Below, piece by piece: positions 11,856 to 22,712 of a stretch of 64,000 bases of DNA; within the stretch, counting starts at the first letter, position 1, and every line of letters starts with the position of its first letter. The position numbers and the translations under genes are program-made. This DNA is from Cryptomeria japonica (Eukaryota > Streptophyta > Pinopsida > Cupressales > Cupressaceae): assembly GCF_030272615.1 (NCBI RefSeq), contig NC_081409.1, positions 207,185,190 through 207,249,189 of the forward strand. The letters run 5' to 3'. The notes beneath the pieces were generated by a model. It saw nothing but the letters and a program-made list of their open reading frames with translations, was not told the DNA's origin and did no database searches.

Positions 11856-12660
11856 ATCAATGCCCATCTTCAGTATAGACCCAACACTATTTATTTTGTT
11901 TCGATGAAACTCTCTCTTCGCTCAAGTGTTTTCACATTTTATTGATATGCATTTTTTATCGACAACCATATTTCGATGAGTTCTCCATTGAATTCATCGA
12001 TATTGGATTTTCAATGAAAGGTCTCATTTCTCCATGCACTCTAATGCTTTACTTGATAGCTTGTTTTCATTGAAACCCCTTTTACTTCGATGAGATCTCA
12101 TTCCATTTCATTGATCTGTGACTTCAGCTAGAGGGCCCCACTTCATATCCACTTCGATGAGTCTTGTGCTTTGGTAGATGCTTTTGGGATTTCACCAACA
12201 TGTCCTTTTCATCGATGAGACCATCTCTATGAGACCGTGCCCATTTTCATCAAACCAGATACTTTGATGGAACTCGGTCTTTCAATATATACTTTGAGGG
12301 TCAAGCTGATGTGCTTGTCTCACCTTCTTTCCATTTTGATGGAACATGCTGCTTCGATAAGTTGTTTATCCCATTCATCGAAACCCTTGTTTTATCGATG
12401 AGTTCCTTTCACTGAAATTTGGCATGATTCCATCATAATACATATTTCGATGAAAATTTTCCCTCACCAAGAGTTCATTCGATTTTTCCGACATCATCCT
12501 TTCATCGAAAAAGTTTTCTTCAACAAGACCGTTGTTATTTTCATCGATGTTGGGTTTTCGATGAAACTTTAGTGTCGCTAGGTGCCTTTTTGATTTCCTT
12601 GACATCTCTCTTTCACCAAAAGGCTTTTCTTGTTACATTTTAATGCCTCTCGGGTTACCC
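11856..12660. repeat. TCGATGA/TCATCGA-rich degenerate tract upstream of copy A
   Basis: No gene is visible. About a dozen copies of TCGATGA or its complement TCATCGA occur within 700 bases, at roughly 11910, 11975, 11995, 12085, 12150, 12210, 12375, 12393, 12448, 12500, 12540 and 12557, often followed by AAAC or GAG. The spacing looks irregular. The tract resumes left of element 1 (4340-4460, with 'ttcgatt', 'tttgatga' and similar), so element 1 inserted into it. A weaker version lies upstream of copy B (42820-43330). Confidence 0.6.
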
Positions 12661-13105
12661 TAATGAGGGTTTTGATAGCCTTCCACTAAAATATGAATAT
12701 CTCAACCAATACTTATTGGAATCAAGTGATTCGAAAGCCAAAATGAAGTGGATTCACGCCTCCATCCAACACAATAGGTTTCAAAACCTGACACTAAGTC
12801 TATGACACAAAATAACATCTGTAATCAGACTGTTATGCAGAATAATATAAGAAAATGTGTGCAGAAAACTACTTTTACTGACATTGCAGTATTTCTTATT
12901 ATTTTATGACTATTACACTAAATTCATAACTTTTGTCTGCTAGATGTCTCTTTTTTCAGCTGTAGAATAATTGCAATTTTTTTGAAATTTTCATTTTGTG
13001 GTTATTTTAACACACGTACTATTAAATTAATGGTTGTTTTATTATGCAAATAAGGGTAATCATTACATATGTATTAATATAACCTATTATTTTTTCTTTT
13101 TGTAG
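12661..13105. other. AT-rich spacer, possible intron flank
   Basis: I see no gene or repeat. The final 25 bases are a pyrimidine-rich run ending in TAG, which would serve as the splice acceptor for the exon-like block at 13106. Confidence 0.4.
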
Positions 13106-13341
13106 AAATGCACTGATAAATTAAATAAAGGTGATAAAGTTAGGCTGTTGGATCCATTTTATAGTGTTGTTGTTGGCATTGGGAGGATTCACTCCCTATC
13201 TATTCTACATGGAGTAAACTTAAAAGGAACAGGAGACACAAGTGTAAATATTTTAACGATCACAAGTAACATACCTCTTCCTTATGAAGACAAAATAGAT
13301 GGAGCCATCCATTTGAAAGAGAAAGAGGGAACCTTTGCAAG
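13106..13341 (+). pseudogene. Isolated exon with a CACTA Tnp1-type domain (possible)
   Basis: An open 78-codon block starts straight after a 'cttttttgtag'-like acceptor and ends at AAG|GTGACC, a usable donor, so it looks like one internal exon. The protein contains GDKVRLLDPFYSVVVGIGR, SLSILHGVNLKG, ITSNIPLPYEDKIDGA and KEKEGTFAR. The order V-L-x-DP ... VxGxGxIxS ... LHGVxL ... IPLPY ... GTF resembles the short C-terminal domain of plant En/Spm (CACTA) TNP1-type proteins (Pfam Transposase_23). That match is from memory of the family pattern. No other exon or CACTA terminal repeat was found nearby, so it is probably a relic or a captured fragment. Confidence 0.4.
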
Positions 13342-13734
13342 GTGACCATTAAAATATTTGTAGAAAATGATATAGTTGAATATGTTTATCATGTTTCTTA
13401 ATGTTTTATGTAGTACTTTGAATATTTTGAAAGAGTTGGAAACTCTTAGACAACTTTGACATTTTTTATTATATTTACATATATACCCTTAGACAGACTT
13501 GACATCTTATAACTTGATTTATATTATACATATTTGTATTATATTTTTTTATTGTAGATTACCTTGTTTTTCATGATTCTCAATCAATCTTTTAATTATA
13601 ACATGTAGCTTGTTCGTATATGTAATATTTTTATTTGCTTTTATGATCTAGTTCGAGTTTAATGTTATATTATTTTTGCATTATAAAATAATTAATTATA
13701 CTACCAATAAATAAAAATGATTAAATATACTACC
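13342..13734. other. AT-rich spacer without recognised content
   Basis: Very AT-rich sequence between the exon-like block and the tandem array. No ORF or repeat stands out. Confidence 0.4.
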
Positions 13735-14120
13735 AATGGATGTAAATATATGACTAAAATAAGGACTAAATATATGACTAAAATAATGACTATGATGATT
13801 AAAAAAGATGACCATTTAACAACAATCAATGATTAAATTAATGATTGAATATATAACTAAATTAATGACTAAATATATGACTAAATAAATCACTAATATG
13901 ACTAAATAAATGACCAGAGAACAACAATCAATGACTAAATTAATGATTAAATATATGACTAAATTAGTGACTAAATATGTGACTAAATGAGTGACTATCA
14001 TGACTAAATAAATGACTAGATAACAACAATCAATGACTAAATTAATGATTAAATATATGACTAAATTAGTGACTAAATATATGACTAAATCAATGACCAA
14101 ATCGATGACCAAATTAATCA
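13735..14120. repeat. AT-rich tandem array, ~102-bp higher-order unit
   Basis: The array is built from roughly 12-base monomers of the type 'aaatatatgact' or 'aaattaatgact'. A longer unit marked by 'aacaacaatcaatga' restarts at 13818, 13920 and 14022, exactly 102 bases apart each time. Because 102 is a multiple of three, the complement stays open for 101 codons as a repeating hydrophobic string; that is an effect of the repeat, not a gene. Confidence 0.8.
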
Positions 14121-14261
14121 ATCAAAACAACCAGTGGTCACGTGACCAAATTGATTTATGACTGGAAATAAACTACTAGTGGTCAGGTGATCAAATTTAG
14201 GCATTTATCTACATTTTTTGGTAGTTTTTTTACTCATATATTTCTATTTTTGTACTAGTGT

Positions 14262-14711
14262 ATCATAGACATCTCAAACTCCTTTTGCATATCATTAACA
14301 AACTTCAAGCTCAAATCAACATCTCCTCCAAAAATGATATCATCCACAAACACTTCAACAATCAAAATGTTATCTTTATTAACCTTAAAGTATAAATTAC
14401 TATCAGTAGTACCTTTACAAAATCCCAAATTCATCAAGTACTTGTCTAGTCTAGCATACCATATCTCCTTAATTTGAAATGAAAATTCATCTGGTTAATC
14501 AATGTATACTTCCTCTTCCAGATCACCATTCAAAAATGGTGACTTGAGATCCATTTGATATAGCTTGAAATTCTTGTAAGAAGCATATGCAAGCAACAAT
14601 CTAACAACTTCAATTCTAGCTACTCGACAAAAGGTCTCCTCATAATCAATTCCTTCCATCTGAGAGCATCCTTTACATACTAATAATGCTTTGTTTCTTA
14701 CCATTTCACCA
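14262..14711 (-). pseudogene. pol: Distal RT fragment of element 3 (after the solo LTR)
   Basis: Continues the RT interrupted by the solo [37 protein letters not shown], then [10 protein letters not shown] and EFEMSMI, where recognisable coding stops. A stop sits where a Q is expected just after DLEEEVYID. About 60 codons normally lying between the EEEVYIDQP and YARLDKYL motifs appear to be missing. Confidence 0.85.
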
Positions 14712-15914
14712 TGTTAGAAATATGTTGGATTTGGTTAAGTGTTGTCATTGATGTCAACACTGTATCTTGGTTGGATCTATCCCAGTTAGTCTTGGTGATA
14801 TTTTTGGTTTTGGCTGTGATTCTAGTCTGGTATGATCAGATCTCTGGAATCGGTCTTGGATGCTTATTCTGGTGGGTTACATGCTTTTTATATTCCGTTG
14901 GTTCATGATTTGGTGCTTTGGCTATTATCGCTTTTGGTATTTTCTTTTACCGCTTGCCTCTGCTATCCCGGTTAGCTTTATCGGTATGCTGTTTTGGTGA
15001 CTTGGTCAGTGGATTTTGGGTCCAGCTTATGGAATCGGTTTCTTTCATGCTGAAGGCATTTCTTGATAATGTCCCAAGAATTTTGTGACTTTTCATTGGA
15101 TGGCATGTTATTATGATGGTCCTATTTGGATCCAATTAAACTTTCTGTTACTTCACTAAGGGTTTCTACTAGTTGGTGAAGTGTGTTGGATTTTGGTCTT
15201 AGCAGAATTTTCGGTGGATATAATTGTTTGGTTATTTAATTTAGGTCCATGCTATGTAATGTAAATCATAATATTGGTCTGGTGGTATCTTGTGATGTAA
15301 TTTTTGTAATTATGGTTTTATGGGTTTAGGGTTTAGCCGACCTTGTCAATAAGGTTGATGATCTATATTTATAGGTGACTTATTCATGTAATTTGGGAAT
15401 TGATGGTTATGCATGGTTATGTATGTATTATCAGGGAAAGGATTACGTGCGAATAATGTCATATCATTCCAGTGAAGGTTGGAAAGGTTTTGTATTGAAG
15501 AGAAGACATCAGTTCTTAACCGGAACTGTATCAGGCATTAGTAGATACTGCTTTCACAATTCATTTCTTTCTAGATTGTAGTCTGATGTTTATGTAAGTC
15601 AGTGAGACTTCCCGTTGTGATGAGAAGTGCTCTCTAGGTTGTTGGCCTTTGTGAAAGTGCAAACCCCATCGTAATTATTCATAGTACTACTGCAGAGTAT
15701 TCATTTGATTGTGGGTAGGGTTGCCAACCATGGTTTTTCCCTTTCTGGGTTTTCCACGTCAAAATATTGGTGTTATGTGTGTTGTGCTTTCATGATATAT
15801 ATTTCATTGTGTTGTGCTCCGATATAAGGTTTATAATTGAATTATTTGTTTTACTTGTGAGTAAACTAATTCACCCCCCTCTCAGTTTACTTTTGGTATC
15901 AGTGCATTCCAACA
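14712..15914 (+). repeat. Solo LTR inserted in the RT of element 3
   Basis: 1,203 bases from TGTTAG to CCAACA, flanked by CACCA (14707-14711) and CACCG (15915-15919), a target duplication with one mismatch. Removing the LTR and one duplication rejoins the RT frame as NEVG|EMVRNK, which fixes the limits. It carries a telo-box TTTAGGGTTTAG at 15324, a TATATTTATA box at 15364, the 'aaccatggtttttccc' block (about 15727) and 'ttcacccccctctcag' (about 15870). The promoter region resembles that of element 3's own LTR, which lies in the opposite orientation. No internal region is present, so it arose by LTR-LTR recombination. Confidence 0.85.
15324..15373 (+). promoter_or_regulatory. Telo-box plus TATA box in the solo LTR
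   Basis: TTTAGGGTTTAG at 15324-15335, then GCCGACCTTGT and TATATTTATA at 15364-15373. Element 3's LTR has the matching arrangement on the minus strand (TATAAATA at 19376-19383 with the same GCCGACCTTGT upstream). This looks like the promoter that starts genomic RNA. Confidence 0.55.
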
Positions 15915-17240
15915 CACCGACCTCATTTAGTTTATTCCAGAACACCCACTTAGTGCCAATCACATTCTTGTCTTTAGGTCTCAGAACAAGATCCCATGTA
16001 TTATTCTTCTCAATATGATTTAGTTATTCTTCCATTTCTTTTATCCAATTCTCATCTTTACATGCTTCAACAACATCTTTAGGTTCAATCTTGGAAATCA
16101 GGCATATCTCTTCAGCATCAAGTCTTCTTCTAGTCATCACACCCTTGTTCTTATCATTAGTAATTTGATTTTTTGAATGATTCAATCTCACATATCTTGG
16201 AGTATTTAGATTTTTTTTATTCTTAGGTTCTTAAAATTCTTCACCAACAACAACAATATCCAAATTATTTGTCTATTCCGGAGTATTTTGCTTTAAGATC
16301 TTAGTCTGCATAGGCTTTGAAACAACATCTTGATCATCAAACTCATATCTACATGCTCTTATCTATTTTCCATGACATTCATCAACCTTCACATTTTCAC
16401 TTTCTAATATCTTCTTTAATCTCTTATTGTAACACTAGTAGGCCAGGTTGCTCTTAGTAGAATAACCCAAGAAGATTCCTTCATCACAGCTTGCATCAAA
16501 CTTTCTTATATTCTCATCCCTTTTGATATACCATTTGCTTCCAACAAATCTAAAATATCTAATTGTAGGAACATTACCAACCCATAGCTTATAAGGAGTC
16601 TTATCAGAATCACCTTTTATATGCACTCGGTTGAATGTGTAAACAATAGTGCTAACAACTTCTCTCCAAAAGGTTTGTACAACATTTCCTTCAATCATCA
16701 TAGTTTTAGCAACATCCAAAATGGTTTTGTTCTTTCTTTCAATGACTCCATTTTGCTGAGGGGTTATAGGAGCAGATAACTGTCTTCTAATTCCATTCCT
16801 CTCATAAAATGTATCAAACTCACCAGATGTGAATTCTCCTCATTTGTCAGATCTCAGACACTTCAGCTTCAACTTTGTCTTAGTATCCACCTTAGATTTG
16901 AATATCTTGAATTTCTCTAATGCTTCTGATTTCTCCCTTAGAAATGTAACCCACATCATTCTAGAGTAGTCATCAATCATTAACATGAAATACCTATCAC
17001 CCTGCATGCTTCTCCCTCTTGTTGGACCACATAAGTAAATATGCACAATATTCAATAAATCATTAGATGCATACAACTTACTTTTTAATGAAGTTCTTGT
17101 TTGATTTCCCAACTGACATTCTTTACATACCGGATTAGAGGGCTTTAGAATCTTAGGCAAATCTCTAACAACTTGAGTAGAACTTATCCTTATCATGCAG
17201 TCAAAATTAACATGACACATCCTTGTATGACCCAGCTAAC
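15915..17240 (-). pseudogene. pol: Integrase and proximal RT of element 3
   Basis: Integrase shows CKECQLGN (about 17125), the first core Asp region altered to NIVHIYLCGP (Thr-Asp replaced by Ile-Tyr), LKCLRSDK with the second Asp followed by a stop (about 16840), and NGVIERKNK with the catalytic Glu. FRFVGSKWYIKRDE and [11 protein letters not shown] follow. A linker with GVMTRRRLDAEE leads to IGTKWVFWNKLNEVG, where the solo LTR breaks the gene. Stops occur in the linker at several Q and W positions. Confidence 0.88.
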
Positions 17241-17389
17241 TTTCACCTATCTAAGCAATCAAACAACTTTTCTCATTAGCATTCAAGTAAAAGATATTAC
17301 CTTTAGTCTTTGTCCCCGATGCAATCTCTATTTTAGAGGCATTCAAAATTTTACATTTACCATTCTTGAATTGCAAATCCTATCCCTAG

Positions 17390-18766
17390 TCAACCATCTA
17401 TCCAACACTCAAAAGATTATGCTTCAAACCTTCAAAATATAAGACATCATCAATATTATGCTTACCATCAAAGTAAATAGAACCTCTACCATTGATCATG
17501 CAAGCTTTATCATCTCCAAATATTACTATACCACCATCATACTTCTCCACATTCACAAATTTGATTTTATCACTTGTCATGTGATGTGAATAATCGCTAT
17601 CAATTACCCATTCATCTTTCTTTTCAATCTTAGTAGCCAAATCTTTCTCCTCAACAATGCATCTTGTAGAATTCACTAGTACTGGATCATCTTCCTTGAT
17701 AGAAATAAATATAAATTCTTCTTTTGAATTCCCATTGTCTGATTCTTCATTTACCACACCTTCATTAGCAGCATAATAACATGTCTTCTGATATCTGTAC
17801 TTTCGTTTAGGCTTATAGGGCTTATCATACATGTCATGCTTCTCATATCTATCATTCTTATTAGATCTATCATGCCTTTCATGCTTATCATACCTAGACA
17901 TTCTCTTGAGACACCTAGAAGCAAATTGTCGTATCTTATTACAAGAGAAACATTTCAAAGGTAAATTTCCATCATACTTACCAGCTCCTTTAGGCAATCT
18001 CCAAGCAATAAGAGCTTCAAGCTCATCCAACTCCTTTTTATTGTTCTTCCATCTCTCTCCTCTATCTTTCATATCTATAAACCCTAGATGAACTCTCTCC
18101 CGGATCGTACTTTTGCTTCCCAAATACAAAGGCATTAAATGTAGTCTCAGATTTACCATGTGATTCTCCAAATTCACTCAACTCAAATGCAACAAGCTTC
18201 CCAACCAACATGTCTCTTGTCATAGTATTCACACTTCGGATCTCATCAATAGCATCAACTTTAGCTTTGTAAGTAGGAGGCAAGGATCTCAGCACCTTAG
18301 CAACACTCTCATCTTGTTCAAGAGTTCCACTAGCACATTTGATGTTCATAACAAGTTCATTCACTTGAGCCATAAAAGATGTTAAATTCTCATCTTCTCC
18401 CATCTTCAATGTTTCATACTTCTCTTTCAAACTCTTCAACTTAGCAACTTTAACTTGTGCATCTCCTTCATACAAGGTCTCTAACTTTTTCTAGATCTCA
18501 TGTGTAGTCTTAAAACCCATCACATTAGTTATCTCTAAATCGGTCAAGACACTCAAGAATTCTTCCTTATCTCTTATGTTATGGTCAACATCCTTGATCT
18601 CATTAGCAATAACCATACCATTCTGAGGAACATTTTCGACATTCTTTTTAATCTTCCAATAATCTTCTCCAAGACACTTCAGATGCACTTCCATCCGATC
18701 CTTCCAAATAATATAATTGTTTCCATCAAATCTTAGACTCTCCTTTTTGAACACATAAGTTGCCAT
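17390..18766 (-). pseudogene. gag: gag and protease of element 3, active site altered
   Basis: The start is the ATG at 18766 (MATYVFKKESLRFDGNNY), about 40 bases after the primer site. A UBN2-type gag follows with one stop after FKTTHEI (about 18490), where W/Q is expected, and a frame change near 18120. The zinc knuckle is CFSCNKIRQFASRC (about 17930), with Gln in place of the CCHC His. A basic YDKHERHDR-rich stretch follows. The protease motif reads VIDSDYSHHMT at about 17590: the D-S-G triad is D-S-D, a one-base G-to-A change that should remove activity. Confidence 0.9.
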
Positions 18767-18808
18767 CCTAGATCTCCTCAAGTAGTCAAGCTTCTTCTGG
18801 AGGATCTA

Positions 18809-18820
18809 GCTTTGATACCA
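18809..18820 (-). other. Primer-binding site of element 3
   Basis: On the minus strand this reads TGGTATCAAAGC, two bases after the 5' LTR end; one base differs from the usual TGGTATCAGAGC. Confidence 0.9.
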
Positions 18821-18822
18821 AT

Positions 18823-20146
18823 TGTTGGCAACAACAATGAAGGAAAACTAAGAGGGGACGTGAATCAATTTTCACCGGATTAGACAATTAAAGCACAATA
18901 TCATATCTGATCAACTACAACAAGAACAAGGATAAAAACAATAAGACCAACACACATAACACCAAGATTTTGACGTGGAAAACCTGGTTATGGGAAAAAA
19001 CATAGTGGGAACCTACCCATAGTAAGATTATCCTCTACAATAGTATGTGTAAATATTACAATGGGGAATGCACATGCATTCAGGAACATTGCCTCTAAAG
19101 CTCACTTCTCAAATTACAATAAACCAAAAGGCAACAACCCTCAGGGAAGGTTCACTACCTTACAATGAAATTCAGACTACAATCTGGTTAAGATGAACTG
19201 AAAGAATAACATCTCCTAATTCCTGCAGACAGTTCTGATTAAGCACAATTATTTGCCCTGCAACAATCTCTGCTCAATACACCACACCGAAATATGAATT
19301 TTCTTATTCGCACATACACAACTCTCTGATAATGCAGACACAACACCGACACCCAAATTACATGAATATAACACCTATTTATACAAATCATCAACCTTGA
19401 CTACAAGGTCGGCCAAACCCTCAAGACCTAATTATAAAATTATATCACACGATACATAAATCATCCACTGGACTAGTACAATGCCATAAACAACATAGCA
19501 TGGACCCAAATCAACTCGAACACATAACACCACCATAAATCTTGCCAAGATCAACTGCAACATGTTACACCACTGAAAATACAACATAACACAAAGAATA
19601 TCACCCAACCCATAAGATCTTCAATAACATGCACAATGATCAATGCTGACTACCAAAAAAATAGGACACAATCTAGAAACACCAACAAGCTCATTAAAAC
19701 CATCCACAATAGCTGCACCAACACCACTTAATTAAATCTTCATCGATCAACACACTAACACTCAAGAACACTCAACAACAACAATTCAGACAAGAAAGAT
19801 GACTTGCAGAGCACGAAATCATGAACCATCTAAAATAAAGATACACATGAGCATCTCAAACACTCTTCCAGATCCACAAAATAAGATATGATTATACTAG
19901 AACACAATGGATCAAACATCATAATACTGCAACACTGAACACCGAAAACCAATCTCCATGTCGAAATCCACAACTCAATCAAATCACCACATAACATCAA
20001 TAAAGAATGAAGTATCTCTAGTTGATTCAACATAACAAATAGATAAACCAACCAGATCAACTCACTGCAAACACTGGATCACCAAAACATAGGAATATGT
20101 TGACATCAATGACAACAACATATCCTAGCAGCAATAATATCCAACA
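18823..20146 (-). repeat. 5' LTR of element 3
   Basis: 1,324 bases. On the minus strand it begins TGTTGGATATTATTG and ends TTGTTGCCAACA next to the primer site. It holds the palindromic GTTGTCATTGATGTCAAC near its start (about 20100), a TATA box at 19376-19383, and the conserved 'tttttccc ... gttttccacgt' block (about 18975-19015). Confidence 0.9.
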
Positions 20147-20493
20147 CATTTTGGATTACATTATGTGATCTTATAGCGCCTTAGAAATATCTTTCATCTT
20201 GATGATGTATTACAAAGTATGATCCAAAATGTTGATACTATAAATATCATACATAATTAAATCCAAAAATATATAATGAATATTTGAATGGTTGTGGAAA
20301 TCTAATAGCATTAAGCAAGAGAATAATGTGATCCTTGTTCTTGATACTTCACCAACAATTCATATCAAGGCTCCCAATCATGGTGATGAAGCATTGATTC
20401 ACAAATAATGGTATACCTCTCTCAAACTTGATCTTTTGACACAAGGTGATGTCATCATGTTCCTTAATGATTCTCTTCCTGACTATTTGTAAT

Positions 20494-21955
20494 GTAGGGA
20501 AAATAGGGTTCACTAGTATAAACATGCAAACTAGGAATCAATCCCAATAACATCAATCACTTTGGAGAATAACCAATTAGGGGCTATCTTTAGCCCTTTA
20601 GGAGAGTCGAGGACTTGTGGTTTGATTTCTCTCTTTTGATTTGATTGATTGGAAGAGATACATGAAAATAACTAGGCTAAATAATGTAATGTTGACAATA
20701 AACAACATAAATAGACAATTGTAGATATCCGAATCAACTGAGGTGTATAGAACTAGAAAGGGAATATAGAGAGGAATTTGTGTCTAAATTTTGAGCTCAA
20801 AATGGCTGGACACTAGAGCTAGGTATCATAATTTTGACAGGTGTCTAGGTGCAAAAATAGAAATCAAACTAGTCTTAAGAGCTTCTAAATCGTTTGTTGA
20901 TCAAATTTGAGGTCAAAACAAATGGACTATGGTGCTAGGTGCCTTACAAATTCCCATTCCTACTAAAATATGTTTGGTTGCCTCCGTCTCTATCTGCATT
21001 GTGCTCTTGTGCCTTCAAACTAAGCTTGGAACTTGTTTTTGAGCCTACAAATACACAAAAGAAGAAGAAAATGGTGTTGGGTTGTATAGGGGCTTGCTTA
21101 AGTCAAACCCTAGGTTGGAATTAACCCTACAACAATAATGATTAGAAAGAGATCTTACCCTTGTAGGGTGGTGGCTAAATCTAGAATGAAACATTAAATT
21201 GAAGTGCTAAAATGAAATGTTTATACCTTTGATTGATGATGCAATTCTCTGAGGATAATTCCTCCAAGTTTTGATGCAATAACATGATAAATCATTACAA
21301 AATCCATCATGAAAGCATAATTGAACACAATTTTTTGTAGCAATTATGCTGCTCAAACTCAGATATGCCCTTGAGGAAGAATATTTTCTCTTAAATTATG
21401 AAGATGAGATGAGATAATGAACTAATTTAAGAATGATGCCTTATATAGGGTTCTCAAGGTATTTTCACTTGTAGGCCGAATTACAATGCTCATATCCCAA
21501 TTTTGAGACTAGATCTAAAATTGTTAAGGCTAACACATTACTCTAACAAAATTTCAGCCAAACAATGTTAGACACTATAAAATTGTATGAAGTGTCCCAA
21601 CAAAATAGGCACAATTAAGGGAAGAGAGGTAGTAGGGCCCTAATATCAAATCTGGAATTTATATGAGGATTGACAAAATTTAATTGGAGAATAAATTGCA
21701 TTAAAATTTAAAATAGAATAAAACCCAAATAACCTTGAAGTGATATAGAAGAAAGGACACACTAAAATAAGGGCCTAAAGAGGAATGTGTTGAAGTTTTA
21801 AAATAGGATAGGACTCATATTCTTGAGTTGAGGATATATTAATTCAAAGCTATAAATGGTCCCAAAATTCTTAGAGGAATGAGAAAACTAGAATGAGTTC
21901 TAAGGAGAGTGTGAAATTGGATTCATACTAAAGGAATAAAATTTATGACACTACA
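20494..21955 (-). repeat. 3' LTR of a Ty3/gypsy element (minus strand)
   Basis: On the minus strand the unit begins TGTAGTGTCATAAATTTTAT and ends TTTTCCCTACA, a TGTAG/CTACA inverted terminus, 1,462 bases. It is preceded on that strand by ACTAAAATGGGGTCTAAA, a polypurine-type tract. Its 20750-21955 part matches 44367-45545 in the same orientation. Gypsy protein remnants on the same strand at 28.9-30 kb fit the same element. Confidence 0.6.
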
Positions 21956-21973
21956 TTTAGACCCCATTTTAGT
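21956..21973 (-). other. Probable polypurine tract of the Gypsy element
   Basis: Minus-strand ACTAAAATGGGGTCTAAA directly precedes the TGTAG LTR start. The neighbouring 21971-22000 contains the inverted pair 'gggagtatg' and 'catactc'. Confidence 0.5.
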
Positions 21974-22712
21974 GGGAGTATGAACATACACTCATACTCA
22001 CAGTAAAGTTGAAATGAAGATAAATAGCATCTAGAAAAAGACATACAAGAGATAGGATGACATTAACTTTGAGGGATGCATAAGCTCCCAAGCACATTAT
22101 CCTATCAATCCATGCAAAATAACCTTCCAATATACACAAATAAAACAACGTGAGTACTAAAGAAAAAAGATTCCAAGTCAACTAGTTGAGGAGACCTCGA
22201 TGTTAAAATGTCTCAACTACTAATATCATTCTTAGCATGTTATAAAAATTTACAAGTAGAATTATAAAAAGAATAAGGACATACACCAATTGATAAGAGG
22301 AAAAGGCATGAATTTCATTGGTCAACAAGGTGTGTGTTAGGTGATTTATGCTAAGGAAGATTACAAAGTAACATCTCTATTTGCTGAATTATCTAAAAAT
22401 TTGACTGTAACATGGGTTTTGCAGCATGCACCAACAAAAATATTACCAAAAAAAACCCTTTGTTGCAAGAAAATCTAAAAATTGGACTACTAAATGGGTA
22501 CTAGAACATGCACCAACATAAACATCATTAGAAAATTCTATATTTTAGAGATACACTTTTTATCTTAAGTTCACTTAGTTGATCTTTATTTTGGTCCTTT
22601 ATGCTTTTTCTAGTTTTTCTAATATTAGATTAGGGCTTCTCTTGATTTCTATAAAGAAATTCATTATGCATTGTATTAGTCATTCTATATCTTTTACTTT
22701 TAAGGAATATGG
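21974..22712. other. Non-coding Gypsy interior next to the 3' LTR
   Basis: I see no gene. Two near-copies of a 'gca(t)gcaccaacanaaa' phrase (about 22420-22530) recur at about 27895-27940, across the 5-kb unit, which suggests both sides belong to one interrupted element. Confidence 0.35.

Larger units (their letters stand above)
14262..20146 (-). mobile_element. Element 3: Ty1/copia retrotransposon missing its 3' end, host of a solo LTR
   Basis: On the minus strand the order is 5' LTR (18823-20146), primer site, gag, protease, integrase and the first half of RT. Similarity to other Copia RTs stops at about 14262, within EFEMSMI, so the rest of RT, RNase H and the 3' LTR are missing, apparently deleted next to the AT-rich array. 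No target duplication can be assessed. A solo LTR (14712-15914) interrupts RT. Several stops occur along the frame. Confidence 0.9.

Noticed and set aside
13816-14121. 101-codon minus-strand ORF of repeating V/I/L residues
   Set aside because: It is the 102-base tandem array read in frame; no start context and no family.
15894-15905. TGGTATCAGTGC as a primer-binding site
   Set aside because: It lies inside the solo LTR, whose limits are fixed by flanking CACC(A/G) and the rejoined RT frame.
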